Source: Hysterangium stoloniferum (lineage: Eukaryota; Basidiomycota; Agaricomycetes; Hysterangiales; Hysterangiaceae). Taken from it: a DNA stretch of 64,000 bases. A program made the position numbers and the translations under genes. Of the stretch, positions 20,991 through 33,100 are shown piece after piece (position 1 is the first letter of the stretch; every line of letters begins with the position of its first letter). The stretch covers positions 868,001 to 932,000 of the forward strand of contig WHVD01000007.1 in NCBI GenBank assembly GCA_015178975.1, in the 5' to 3' direction. The notes beneath the pieces are model-generated. The model ran no database searches, was not told the origin of the DNA, and saw only the letters and a list, made by a program, of their open reading frames with translations.

Positions 20991-21640
20991 AAAGTGACTA
21001 TATGCACTGTACGTAGCTTTCCATAAATGAGAAATATCGTCACAAGGCGAGTGAAGGAAATAGTGATGGTACTATCATTGCTCCTGGGTAGGATAGTGTA
21101 TCAGTGCTATCCAAGAGACATTATGCGTGCGGAATGGATGGAACAAGGCCATGAGCACGCTAGTCATGGTCCTCCAACACTAATATGGATGTTGAATGGG
21201 ATGGTACGGACAGACCGGTGAAAGGTGTGGCGATGACACAAAGGAAGGAATGAGCCGCGACAGTTACTCGTTCAAGGGAAGCACCGAGGTTTTGATAGGC
21301 GATTGAGCCGCGCATTGCGTCACAGAGTGGAAGAATACGGGCGAGAATGGGGATGATATTGAGGTTGCACACTGTGGTACACGCGGAATTGATGTCGTAC
21401 GACGCAGCTATCCAGCTTCAGAGTGACCTTAATTAGTCGTTTCCCTCACCACAGGAACCACGAATTTGGACACATGTGTGTCAGAATCAGACAGGCAGGA
21501 TATTCTGATGGGGCGGGAATCAGATAATGGTGGAAGGGGAAAAGAATCTCAACATACCTTAGGAGGGGCTCAAAGAGTGAAGAAACTACATTCAGCTGGT
21601 TTATACGATCCACGCGATACCACTCGGAGGTCTCAAGGCA
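20991..21640 (-). pseudogene. Repeated gene family fragment: exon 4 end and exon 5
   Basis: Exon 5 reads SLNIIPILARILPLCDAMRG to SFLCVIATPFTG, and the end of exon 4 reads NQLNVVSSLFEPLLR. Family homology stops near 21640, where it meets an upstream module in the opposite orientation. It is truncated, with no exons 1-3. Confidence 0.65.
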
Positions 21641-21654
21641 AGCAGCGTGTCGGT

Positions 21655-22375
21655 TAGTTCGGATTCGTGTTCCGAGTACCGCAAACAAGGATCAGAGTAA
21701 GACATGTTGTCGCCATTATCCGGGAGAATACGTTCCTTGGCGTCCGAGTACCTTTTGGCATCTCTCACCGACTATTTCATGATTCCTCGCGATTCAAAGT
21801 TATCGTCATTATCTCTCTAAAGGTCTCAGGCCTAATCAAGTCGGTGTCAAGTGATTATTATCCAAGTTATCATTACAGGAGGCGTACGGTTCATAGCATG
21901 AAGTTTTTCTACCACGGTCGCTCTAGGTGCTGGCTTTGTGGAATCATATCTCGTGCCGTAGACTTCTATTTCCAAACTTCGCCGCTCGGTGCCTGATGCT
22001 TTCCCTACGGGCTTTACTCTTGTTAGCTGACTTCACTCAGATGGACCGTGTAATTAGGCATATTCACTATTTACGCCAATTTAGCCTCAGCAAAGAATTA
22101 TCGAAATTGGAATTCCGAAAAAATTGAATACGAAGTGGATGTTCCGGTTAGATATAGCCGTAGTGGACAGCGCCCGAGGCTGTAAGAAGCACTGTCATGG
22201 ATAGCATCCACTGCATTGACATATTCTACCAATCGAGATGTCACCTCTCAACTCATGTAAAAGCTGAATTTCCCAAACATCTAGCGCTCAAGAAGTCGGA
22301 AGTTGCCACATTATGTGGCGAAGGCTCATCAAACTATTTGTAGCTGCCATATGCCCACTGCCGTCGACGATCTGC
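21655..22375 (+). promoter_or_regulatory. Orphan upstream module: promoter region without its gene
   Basis: Plus-oriented upstream module from the GTGTTCCGAGTACCGCAAAC block through GAAGCACTGTCATGGATAGC and GTCGGAAGTTGCCACATTAT. In intact units this last block lies about 150-250 bp before exon 1. Here it joins 3'-flank DNA directly at about 22375 (AGGAGGAATAATAATACTAT), so the whole gene body is missing. Confidence 0.65.
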
Positions 22376-22990
22376 GCATCAGGAGGAATAATAATACTAT
22401 TACTCTTTTCTTAGCTCCCCTTTTGGCGATATTTCTAATTTTTGGAGAGCTACATAGTTTGAGCGAATTAAAGAGCGCATATAGTCACTTTTTACCGCAC
22501 GTGTGTGGTTGGCAGCTTCTTGTTGATGCTATACACACGTTGTATATATTTGTGAGTCCGACAATATTCAAGAGTTCTTGCCAATAGCTGGACTATGCAT
22601 GGCACAAACGTGTTGATAAACAAGAATGGCGCTCAGTGCAAACCGAGTGGATATCTCCTTTCATCTCAGTTGGAGTATGTTGCATGAAGTACAATTACCA
22701 CCTTTTCTGAAAAGGGTGAGCGGTCCTGAATGTTAAAATGAGACAAGAAAGTATACTGCAGCATGAGTGCAATTCAAGGTGGTTCAATCCTGATGTGAGC
22801 CATAAGAACATTCGAAGGGGGTTTAGCCTCCTGGAACAACACTAGCCTTTGGAGAAATAAAGTAAATAGTGAGTCATTGACTAATGATTGCACGCACAAT
22901 TTGTTGATAAAAACCGGACGGTGTCGGCACAAAGAAGGATATTAAGGGTTGACGCCCATTAGTATCAGTAATGAATTGTTGGAATGGATT
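22376..22990. other. Family 3' flank and spacer
   Basis: No gene. Matches 25640-26340 (TTTTGGCGATATTTCTAATT-type landmark, GGGGGTTTAGCCTCCTGGAA) in the same orientation. Confidence 0.55.
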
Positions 22991-23474
22991 GCTTACAAGT
23001 ATGAAAGAATTGAACACGAAGCGCTAGCCGGAGTCGAAAGCGCCTGGGGCTGTACCTAATAAGCACTGCCATGGATAGCTTCCACTGCACTGACATATTC
23101 TATCCGTGGCGATGTCACTTCTGACGGGAGAGCTGGATTTCCCTCAAAGCTAGCACTGAAGAACTCGGAAGGTAGCATATTGCGCGGTAACGGCCTGTCA
23201 ATTTATTCTTAGCTGCCATGTGTGTTGTCTGCGGGAGATCATCTGCTGAAATGGAAGGAATATGTGTAAAGAGGGTAAGGTAACTTGAAAATATCCTGGC
23301 TCTATTATTCAAGAAGGATAGGTGGGACCTCAAGCTGTTTGCAAGGAAAGGATTGAACGCTGTGTATCCTGAGGAGCACGGCCACAATGCTATGCTTGGA
23401 AATCGACTCTCGGGCTAACTTCAGCTTAAAGGCGCAGCATTCCATCCCGGTACGAGTACGACTGCTACCAACCA
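22991..23474 (+). promoter_or_regulatory. Upstream module of the 23.5-kb copy
   Basis: Conserved block with AATTGAACACGAAGCGC, the TGCACTGACATATTCTATCC region and GGATTGAACGCTGTGTATCC, ending just before the ATG at 23475. It is very similar to 27090-27637 and 13811-14217 (inverted). Confidence 0.5.
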
Positions 23475-25510
23475 ATGTCAACGTCCAACGAGATAGCTCC
23501 GAGTGAGCAGGATGCCCTCTCCCTCCTCCAAGAGGTTGACTGGCTAAAACCCTTGGTTTCCCCGGCTATATTGAGGATGGAACGACAGGGGATCGATGAA
23601 ACTGGAATGAGGGAAAGACCTCTGATGAAGCTTCGAGGGCGATGTAGCTGTCTCGAACATGGGTCCTTTTTATGTTGCCGAGCATATGACGACGACCAGC
23701 ACATAGCACTGTCGGGGGAAGACGTGGAAGGTGGTGTGGAGGAATGGTTGCGCAAACGAAACATCCTTTTGGTGGAGACTGTTCACAGAGCGGATGTTTT
23801 CAGTGCCAAGGAAAGATAAATTGCCATGACCCACCGAATAATATTAAGACACGAGGGAGATCCACCAACGCCACATCTAAACTCAGTCCATATCGTAGGC
23901 ATGACATTGACTGGGGACTCGTCTCATCTCCGGAGAGTTTATCTTCAAGTGTTGAAATTAGCCCCGGGTATTACTGTGGAGTCGGTTTGGAAAGGGTTGG
24001 GAGGAATGTTCTTTATAACGCAAAGACAGCTGCGCTGATGGCAAAATTGATGATATAGAAGCTAATAGCGTATGGAGTGTAGTCAAAAGATGATAATATA
24101 TTATTTATTCGAGATGTTATCGCGTCTTTTATACTAAATAAATATTAACTAATTACTAATATTTCCGGATACGGGATATCGAGTTGCCGGCCCCACAACA
24201 TAGCATTAGTGAGCCGCTGACTCGTTACACTGGAATGTGATGGAGTCGTCGGGAACCGTTACTAATATATTATATTATATTACCAATATGGAGATGATAG
24301 GGCCTTGAAGAAGTTAATAATAAAGCACCTCACTCTGGGAAGAATCGGGATATTAATTCAAGAGACCATCGACTTAATGAGGTGGGGATACTTCGGCGTC
24401 AATCATTGAATACACTCAAAATACTCACCTTTCTAGACCCACTTACCCGTGTCAAATTCGACAACAGGCGTCAGTTATCTTAGAGTGGTTCTGGCATTCA
24501 AGTGTTATACAGGGGAGGATCGAAGGTCAGATTATGACAGATTTGGGTTTCGCGTTCCTCTGGTGTCCCGGCACTCGATGGGGAGATAGAGATCAGCCAT
24601 CTGCAATAAAGTCATCGCTTTACAATGCTGTCATTAAATAACCGCTACAAACCAACCTGAATGAGGTTGCGTTGGCATTCGTTCTACAAATCGCCGGATA
24701 TTTATCATGCCCATGCCATTCACGTACCTACCTCCTCGCCGAGCTTGGGTTTATCGTGGAGAAAACTTGCCACATGCGTCAACTGTCTGTCGAGGAGCTC
24801 ACTGCGATCAAGAGGTTGTATTTAATTCTGGATGCAACAGTGCGTCGCGACCTCTCATCATTTTAGCCTGCCCACCAAACCACAACAGACAAAATCACCC
24901 GAACCGACTCCCCTCTCATGCATCTCCTATACACATTCTGTGTTTCATCTGCCAAGCTGCCTTCTTTCGACATATTGCTGGAAATGCATTGAAGCTTATA
25001 GTGGACGACACAAATCTTCATATAACGTCCTTGACTGTTCATATCGACCTGGACACATTGTTTTCGCTGTGGCGTGATATCTTTACCCTGAAAACCTTCT
25101 TCGACGACAGCATGCTCCGCACTGAAAATATCAACCAGCTGAACGTGGTTTCTTCGCTCATTGAGCCCCTCCTACGGTATGTTGACAATGTTTTACCTCC
25201 AGCATCACCTCATATCCGCACATTCAAATATCCCACCAGTATGATTCCGACACATACGCATCAACATTTCTGGCTCCTCTTGTCAAGCAGCAAAATCATT
25301 AAGGTTATTCTGACGCTGATGGCTGCATCTTCTCACATCGACTCCGCGTGTACCACAGTGGGCAGCATCAATATAACCGCCATTCTCGCTCGTCTCAGTC
25401 GACATTGTGACTCAATGCGTGGATAAATCAACGATCCATCCACCCATACCCGCTTTGAGAAATTAAACCTCATGGCTCATTCCCTCCTTTGAGTTATCGC
25501 CACACCTTTT
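23475..25510 (+). pseudogene. Repeated gene family, full-span copy, MSTSNEIAPS subtype, broken
   Basis: Exon 1 from 23475 (MSTSNEIAPSEQDALSLLQE... VEEW near 23758). Exon 2 after the acceptor TTTTCAG at about 23802 (CQGKINCHDPPNNIKTRGR, GVGLERVGRNVLYNAKTAAL), interrupted at 24078 by a 209-bp insertion. Exon 3 from about 24440 has TAA in place of TCA (AVIK, stop, PLQTNLNEVAL) and a 1-nt gain (ATCAAGAGG) that shifts IRGCIEFW. Exon 4: FFRHIAGNALKLIVDD to SSLIEPLLR. Exon 5: VILTLMAASSHIDSAC... then GGATAA, a stop in the S-I-N-D motif. It is not functional as it stands. Confidence 0.75.
24078..24286. mobile_element. 209-bp AT-rich insertion in exon 2 (MITE or solo LTR)
   Basis: Absent from every other exon 2. 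The target word TATGGAG occurs on both sides (24071-24077 and 24287-24293), consistent with a 5-7 bp duplication. It begins TGTAGTCAAAAGATG and ends TATATTATATTACCAA. No clear terminal inverted repeats, so a solo LTR is possible. Non-coding. Confidence 0.75.
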
Positions 25511-27090
25511 ACCGGTGTGTCGGTAACCTCTAATTAGAACTCCACATCAGTGTTAAAAGATAATTTTTGCCCTGCTGATGCCCTTGTTCCATTCATTCCG
25601 CACGATATATCATAATTTCTCTTGGCTAACACAGACACATTATGCGAACCAGGAGGCAGAACAGTACTATTACTCTTTACTTAGCTTCCCTTTTGGAAAT
25701 ATTTATAATCTATGTAAAGCTACATACTTTGAGCGAATTCAGGAGCGCTTATAGTCACCTTTTACCGCATATGTGTGGTTGGCAGCTTCTCGTTCATGCT
25801 ATCTACACATTGCATATATTTGTGAGTCCGACGATGGTTTTGATTTCCATAGGGAACCACATGGTGGAAAAAACGCGCCAAAGCATTCAAATTTCATGTA
25901 TTTCATGTGGAGAACATATGCCCGCATATCGTCTGGATAAATAATATCTCCCTATGACATCGGGCTACCGAGTTAAGAATTGCGAGCTGCGAGACTTAGA
26001 CCCAGCACTGAATGAAAGAATCCTTCTGCCTGGTCAAACTCTCGATCAATATTGAAGAGTTCTTGCCAATATCTGGACTATGCATAGCCCAAACGAGTTC
26101 ATAAACAAGAATGGGGCTCAGCGCAAACCGAGTGGATATCTCCTTGCATCTCAGTTGGAGCATGTTGCATGATGTACTATAACCACCTTTTTTGCCAAAG
26201 GTGAGCGGTCTGAATGTGATAACGAGACCAGAAGGTATACTGCAGCATGATTTCAATTTAAGTTAGTTCAACCCTGATGTGAGCCATAAGAACGTTCAAA
26301 GGGGGTTTAGCCTCCCGGAAAAACACTAGGCTTTGGATAAATGAAGTGATTACTGAGCAGAAGAGATCATGGCCGAAATGAACGCACAGATCAAGCTCTA
26401 ATCATTGCGTGTGCAGAGCGTGTAGGATAGTGAAATCAAAATGCTGCTGCGGAGAACATGACATAGCTTTGAGATGGAAATTCTGAGAAAATAGCGATGA
26501 TCCTTGCAGGCCCTCCCATCAAGTATACTGTTTGCAAGGGAGGCCAAATATGGTTCTAGCGAGCACAGACCAACGGATGTGAGCTTAGACGTTGATACAG
26601 ATTCACAGCACTAATTCAGTGTGAACACAAGAATCATGAAAACAAGTGAAGGTGAATGGGACAACTGGCATAACACCCCCGGATATGATAGGAAATAACT
26701 ATAGTGGTAGGAAATAAAGATTACTACAACAACCTTTGTGACGTCACCGGGGACAATGAAGGGACCGGCTTCGAAGGGGCGGATAAGGTGGCAGTAAAAG
26801 GGCACGTAAAGGAATATAGAGTATGGTGAATCTTTAAAAAGCGGGAGAGCTCCGTCTCCAAGAGGTCAAGCTATGGTGGTTCACAATGTTTCATCTGCCT
26901 TGACATTGTCGAGCCAAATAGCCAAATGATTTATATATAAGGTGATCCTGGGGCGAATTAGTTCACTGAGAAGGTCAGGATAATAATAAGACTAGCGTGT
27001 AAGTAATAGTCACTGAATATTGATTACGCGCACAATGTGTGAATAAAACCCTGACGGGGGCGCCACAAAGAAGGCTATTCAGTGTTGACG
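25511..27090. other. Family 3' flank and spacer
   Basis: No gene. Contains the 3'-flank landmark CATATTTGTGAGTCCGACGA, the block with CACTATAG/GGTAGGAAATAAAG shared with 47.7 and (inverted) 59.35 kb, and GTGACGTCACC, a CRE-like palindrome, at about 26740. Confidence 0.55.
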
Positions 27091-27637
27091 CCCATTAGCA
27101 TCAGTAGTGAATCGTTATAATGGATTGTTCGTTGCCATTTTGAAAGAGTTGAACACGAAGCGCAGATTTCCGTTAGATATAGCCGGAGTCGAAAGCGCCT
27201 GGGGCTGTACCTAATAAGCACTGCCATGGATAGCATCCACCGCACTTGCCACTGACATATTCTATCCGTGGAGATGTCACTTCTGGCGGAAAAGCTGGAT
27301 TGCCCTGAAATATAGCGCTCAAGAACTCGGAAGGTCACACAATGCGCGGTGATGGCCCGTCAATTTATTCTCAGCTGCCATGTGTGTTTTCTGCGGGAGA
27401 TGATCTGATGAAGTAGAAAGAATATGTGTAAAGATGGTAAGGTAACTTGAGACTATTCTGGCTGCACTATTCAAGAAGGATAACTGGGACTTCAAGTTGG
27501 TTACAAAGAAAGGATTGAACGGTGTGTATCCTGAGGAGCACAGCCACAATGCTATGCCTGGAAATCGACCCTCGGGCTAACTTCACCTTCGGAAGCGCAG
27601 CATTCCCTCTCGGTCCGAGTACTACTACTACCCACCA
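27091..27637 (+). promoter_or_regulatory. Upstream module of the 27.6-kb copy
   Basis: Same block order as 22991-23474 (AACACGAAGCGCAGATTTCC, GCCATGGATAGCATCCACCG, GGATTGAACGGTGTGTATCC). Confidence 0.5.
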
Positions 27638-28302
27638 ATGTCAACATCCAACGAGATAGCTCCGAGTGGTCAGGTTGTCCTAGCCATCCTCCAAGAGGTT
27701 GACTGGCTACAACCCTTGGTTTCCCCAGCTGTATTGAGGATGGAACGACAGGATATCGATGACACGGTCGCGAGGGAAATATCCCGGATAAAGCTTCGAG
27801 AGCGATGTAGCTGTCTCGAACATGGGCACTGTTTATGTTGCCGAGCACATGATGACGACCAGCACATAGCACTGTCGGAAGAAGACGTGGAAGTTAGTGT
27901 GGAGGAATGGGTGCGCAAACGAAACGTCCTTTTTATGGAGACTGGTCACATACCGGATGCTTTCAGTGGCAAGGAGAGAGAAATTTCCATGACCCACCGA
28001 ATAATATTCAAATTCGAGCGAGCTCCACCAACGCCACATCCAAACTCAACCTATATCGTAGGCGTGCCATAGACTGGGGAGTTGGCTCATCGCCAGATAG
28101 CTCATCATCGAGTCTGTACATTAGCCCCGGGTATTACTGTGGAGTCGGTTTGGAAACGGTTGGGAGGACTGTGCTTCACAACGCAAAGACAGCTGCACTG
28201 ATGGCAAAGTTGATGGTATACAAGCGAATGGTGCATGGACACGACAGGACCTTTAAAACGTTAATCCGCAAGCATCTCAATCTGAGAAGAATAGGAATAG
28301 TA
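27638..28302 (+). pseudogene. Repeated gene family copy cut off in exon 2 by the nested retroelements
   Basis: Exon 1 from 27638 (MSTSNEIAPSGQVVLAILQE ... VSVEEW near 27910). The acceptor TTTCAG at about 27966 is followed by exon 2 with CHDPP-type start, GRAIDWG-type middle (RRRAIDWGVGSSPDSSSS), GVGLETVGRTVLHNAKTAAL and KHLNLRRIGIV. Homology ends near 28302, just before where other copies read VIQETIDLMR. The rest of the gene is not found to the right of the transposon complex (41277 onward is spacer), so a deletion accompanied the insertion. Confidence 0.75.
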
Positions 28303-28592
28303 GGCATAACTGGCCAACCTGATACCCTTGAAAGTCTGAATTAGTTTAAGTGTGACCTAAAATAATCAGAGTACTGACCTTGGATTCCAATTTGCATAGC
28401 AGTTGATTCAGGATTTGTATCTATAAAAACTACATCAAATACTCCAGGATTGGATTCAGTTGGTAGAACAGCTTGAAGGATTCATTTTTCAATCTGATCA
28501 TGAATATCATCAAGAATTGGTAGTGTTATTTTGATCAATGTCCAAATATCCAACCAGTTGTAATATTCAGGCAATTGGTCTGTCCTTGTCAT
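28303..28592 (-). pseudogene. Older interrupted ORF, 3' part
   Basis: On the minus strand the frame of 34505-34703 continues here once gypsy-1 and one GTCAT are removed: ...GPGWHM then TRTDQLPEYYNWLDIW, ITLPILDDIHDQIEK, a TGA, and VLPTESNPGVFDVVFIDTN. The family is not firmly recognised. The segment near the end is reminiscent of C-terminal regions of large basidiomycete DNA-transposon proteins (weak inference). It is older than both gypsy elements. Confidence 0.5.
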
Positions 28593-28912
28593 TGTCAGGG
28601 GACAATCTTAAGTTTTCCAATTTCACTTCTGACTCTCCTTAATATAGTCTCCTTAATATAGCTTCATAAGTAAAGACTGAGGGGGGCACTTTGTTGTTAT
28701 CACATTTTCAAACTCAGCTGCACCCTTTAGTTAGTCACCTGCTAGCTGAGGATTCCTTAGACTTTTCTCTTCGGATTTCCTCTGCTAGGTAAGTAATGTT
28801 GTATTCTACATGTATGTAATTAGATAGGTATAAACTCACTTCGGATTTCCTCTGCTAGTACCCCAACTCTGTCATAGTGCGAGTTAGTGCAGTCTATAGA
28901 GTCGCCCTTACA
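28593..28912 (+). repeat. Gypsy-1 5' LTR
   Basis: 320 bp. It contains an internal pair of TTCGGATTTCCTCTGCTAG words (28770-28788 and 28840-28858). The first is followed by GTAAGT and the second ends in CTGCTAG, the look of a ~70-nt intron inside the transcribed LTR. TCTCCTTAATATAG is also doubled near 28637. Confidence 0.93.
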
Positions 28913-29049
28913 GAAGAAAAGTCTCTCATCAAGTGACTGGAGCTACCGCCGCAAATTTCAAGCTATATTCAATATCGCGAGTTCGACATCTCTACAGCTC
29001 TAACTAACTTCGAGTTTGCACGCGTTTCTCTCCCCTCACTTTTACCATC

Positions 29050-30188
29050 ATGTCAGCTTCTATGACCGATCCTCACCAGGTGCTGGAACAGCACAGTAGC
29101 GACATTCGCGAACTCCAAGCCTCCCAGAAACAAAATACGGACTTGTTGCAACAAATCCTCCAGCAACTTACTGTACAATTGCAACCGCCAGCGAATCCTC
29201 CACAACCGACAGTGTTACCTACATCTACCCTCCTGCTGCTTCGACGAATTCAGGTCCGAAGGTCCCACTCCCGAATGCGTATGACGGCGACCGATCCGGT
29301 GGACGTACCTTTTACAACTCGTGTCTGTTATACATCAGCATGAACGGATCGAAATTTCAAACAGACGAGACAAAAGTGCAGCGGGTGGTGTCGTTCATGA
29401 AAACCGGTCGAGCCGCCCTTTTTGCAAACTGGCTCATGAAATCGTGGAGCCAAGGAGAGATGGTGGTGCCATGGGAGACCTTTGCGTGGACTTTCGAACA
29501 CGAATTCTTCCCAGCCGACGAAGCAGCTACGGCTCGCATCAAACTAGAAGGGGCGACTTACCACCAAGCCAGACGGACCGTTGACGAATACACGGATGAG
29601 TTTCGAGAACTCATTGACCTTGCGGGTTACAAGGATCCGCTAGCTATTGTCATGAAGTTTCGACACGGTCTCTTACCGAACATCCAAACTCAAGTTGCGA
29701 CGATGGAAAACCGTCCAAAAGACGACGACGAGCAGGGCTGGTATGAAGCCGCTTCCCGCTTCGACCAAAATCGAAACGCAAACGAGATATTCCACTTGTC
29801 AGGTGTCACGACGCGACCGGTCACGTCGAAACCCCCAATGCTCCCGCGCGTCGTCCTCCCACATCCCCCACACCCTATGCCGACTCTACCTTTCTCAAAA
29901 CCGATCGACGCGATGGACGTCGATGCAACAAAAGGCCGTGGCCTTCCTTCGACCCTCTGCTTCAAATGTCGTCAACCGGGTCACTTCAGTCGAGACTGCC
30001 CGTGTAAACTGCAGAGGATCCGTTCGCTACTCACTAGCCTTGATCAGGAAGGACAGGACATGGCCATGGATATCCTGCTTGCTGAAGCAGATGCCCGAAT
30101 TGCTTGTAGTAGGGTGGCTGAAACTGATGATTCTCCACGAGGGGCTGATCTACAGCCTGTTTTGGGTTTTCACGACAGCAGCGAGTGA
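29050..30188 (+). pseudogene. Gypsy-1 gag, one frameshift
   Basis: Starts MSASMTDPHQVLEQHSSDI with a glutamine-rich N-terminal coil, then loses one base near 29229. The remaining frame reads TNSGPKVPLPNAYDGDRSGG into FYNSCLLYISMNGSKF and the capsid region (GRAALFANWLMKSW). A CCHC zinc knuckle is visible as CFKCRQPGHFSRDC near 29958-29999. Stop at 30186-30188, overlapping the start of the pol frame. Gag would form the particle that packages element RNA. Confidence 0.88.
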
Positions 30189-33100
30189 AGGGTATGCCCT
30201 CGCTGCCACTTTCAAATAGATTCAGTGTCCTCTCAGTTGATGATGTATGTACAGTTAATACATCTGAAATTGAACCTCCATTGAGTGAGGACACTGGAAT
30301 TCAAGTCATACCTACTCCATCCAAGTCCCCTTCTGTCCATTCACATCGCAGAAGACCAGTTTGGGAACGCCGTCTTCCAAAATCTTTCATTATTGCCTCA
30401 ACCACAACTGCCAAATCATTACACCTAAAAGTTGAACTCCAAACAACTGACACTGGTCTCCTCCGATCGACTTGTGCATTGGTTGATTGTGGTGCAACCG
30501 GTTTGTTCATCGACCGAGACTATGTGCATGAAAATGGAATTGCCACACGATCACTCCTTTACCCAATCCATGTGTACAATGTAGATGGGACACCCAATGA
30601 AGCAGGTTCAATAACTGAAGTTGCTGAACTGGTCCTCCGCTACAAGGACCACTCAGAGAAGGCATTATTTGCAGTCACCAAGCTTGGGAAGGAATCCCTC
30701 TTACTTGGCTATACCTGGCTTCGGGGTCACAATCCTGAGATAAATTGGCAGACACAAGAAGTCAAGATGACTCGTTGCAACCCACACTGTAAAGAGTGTA
30801 AAATCTCAATCCTCCGGGCACGTGAAGAGATCAGATGTTTACAAGCTTGCAGAGATGCCCCAGCCCCAATCTTTACATCTGAGGAGATAGAAGAGCCAAT
30901 TACTGACTTGTTACCTGATTAGCCTGATGAAGTGGAGGACCGAATGGAGGACTCAATTGAAGATGGAGATCGGGTATTTGTCACAGTGCTGCACCCAGAA
31001 CTGACTCCAAGTCAGATTCGAGCATCTGCTACAGTGTCTCAGCGATTAGCAGAGGCTAGTGCAAAGTTCAACACACCAAGTCCAAAAGGTTTCTGAGATG
31101 TCATCCCAGAGTATCTCCACACCTTTGAAGATGTGTTTTCTAAGGAGTCATTTGATTCACTACCAGATCGAAAACCTTGGGACCATGCAATTGAACTAAT
31201 CCCTGATGCAAAATCAACCAACTGCAAGGTCTACCCTATGTCCCTCAATGAGCAGACAGAGCTGGATATCTTTATTGCTGAAAACTTGGCAACTGGTCGG
31301 ATACGTCCTTCTAAGTCACCCATGGCATCCCCAGTTTTCTTCATCAAGAAGAAGGATGGCTCCCTTCGACTTGTCCAAGATTACCGTATACTGAATGACC
31401 AAACCATAAAAAATCGATATCCACTCCCACTCATCTCAGAGCTGGTAAATCGATTGAAAGGGGCATGGTATTTCACAAAGCTTGATGTGAGATGGGGCTA
31501 CAACAATGTTCGCATAAAGGAGGGGAATGAGTGGAAAGCTGCCTTCCGAACAAATAGAGGGTTGTTTGAACCCTTAGTCATGTTTTTTGGTCTCACTAAC
31601 AGCCCAGCAACCTTCCAGACTATGATGAATGATATTTTTCGGGATTTGATTGCTGAAGGAGTCGTATGTGTCTACCTGGATGACATCCTCATCTTTACCA
31701 AGACACTTGAGGAACATCGTCGTGTCCTATTACTGGTCCTTGAGCGTCTTCGTGAGTATAAGCTCTACCTTAAGCCAGAGAAGTGTGAGTTCGAAAGAAC
31801 AAAGATTGAATACCTTGGCCTAGTCATATCGGAAAACCAAGCAGAGATGGATCCAATCAAGGTGTCAGGTGTGCGTGATTGGACCACTCCAACTAGCCGG
31901 AAAGAGGTACAAGCCTTCCTTGGGTTTACCAACTTCTATAGGCGATTTATAGCAGATTTCTCCCACCATGCACGACCACTGTTTGACCTCACAAAAAAGG
32001 AATCAGCTTGGAGGTGGACTATGAGAGACGACCAAGCTTTCCTTTTCCTCAAGGATCTGGTTACAAATGCACCGATTCTGACAATGCCTGATGACTCAAA
32101 ACCATTTCGAGTTGAAGCTGACTCATCAGACTATGCCACTGGAGCAGTCCTCTCACAACAGCAGGATGATGGAAAGTGGCATCCTGTTGCCTTTTACTCA
32201 AAAAGCCTGTCAGCTGTCGAACGCAATTATGAGATCCATGACAAAGAGATGCTTGCAGTGATCCGTGCCTTTGATGAGTGGAGACATTTCCTAGAGGGGG
32301 CACGACACTCAGTGGAGGTGTGGACTGACCACAAAAACCTTGAGTACTTCATGTCCTCAAAGAAGTTAAATCGAAGACAGGCCCGATGGTCCCTGTTCCT
32401 GGCATGTTTTGATTTCCAACTGCACCACCGACCAGGACGCTCAATGGGCAAAACTGATGCACTCTCTCGCCGGCCTGACCATGGCTCTGGTGAGGGTGAC
32501 AACTCAGACATAACCCTACTAAAACCAGAGTTTTTTGCAATTCGAGCCATGGAGGGTGTGTCAATACATGGGCCAGAACGTGAATTCCTCACTGCTATTC
32601 GTCAAGGAAATGAGAAGGGTGAACAGGAGGAAGCAGTGATCACAGCAGTGAAGGAACTTCGAAAATCTGGGGGCCGATCCATCAGATTAATGGAATGGTC
32701 AGAGGAGGATGGACTGGTATTGTATCAGGGAAAAATATATGTACCAACTGACCCAGAACTGAGGCGTAGAATTGTGGAACAGCATCATGACTCTCGGGTC
32801 GCTGGCCATGCAGGATGATGGAAGACCTTAGAGCTGATCAGTCGCAACTTTTGGTGGCCAGGCATATCACGATATATAGGGCAGTATGTCAAGACCTGTG
32901 ACATCTGTTTGCGCACCAAGTTCCAACGTCGAATGCCAATTGGGGAATTACACCCAAATGCCACACCAGAAGATCGATGGGATACAACTAGTGTTGACTT
33001 CATAGTTGACCTACCTGAATCCCAAGGGTATGATTCAGTGATGGTGATTGTAGATCTCATGACAAAGCGTGGACATTTCCTACCTACACATAAGACTGTT

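Noticed and set aside
30034..30510. Minus-strand frames within gypsy-1
   Set aside because: Shadows of gag and pol, without splice signals or domains.
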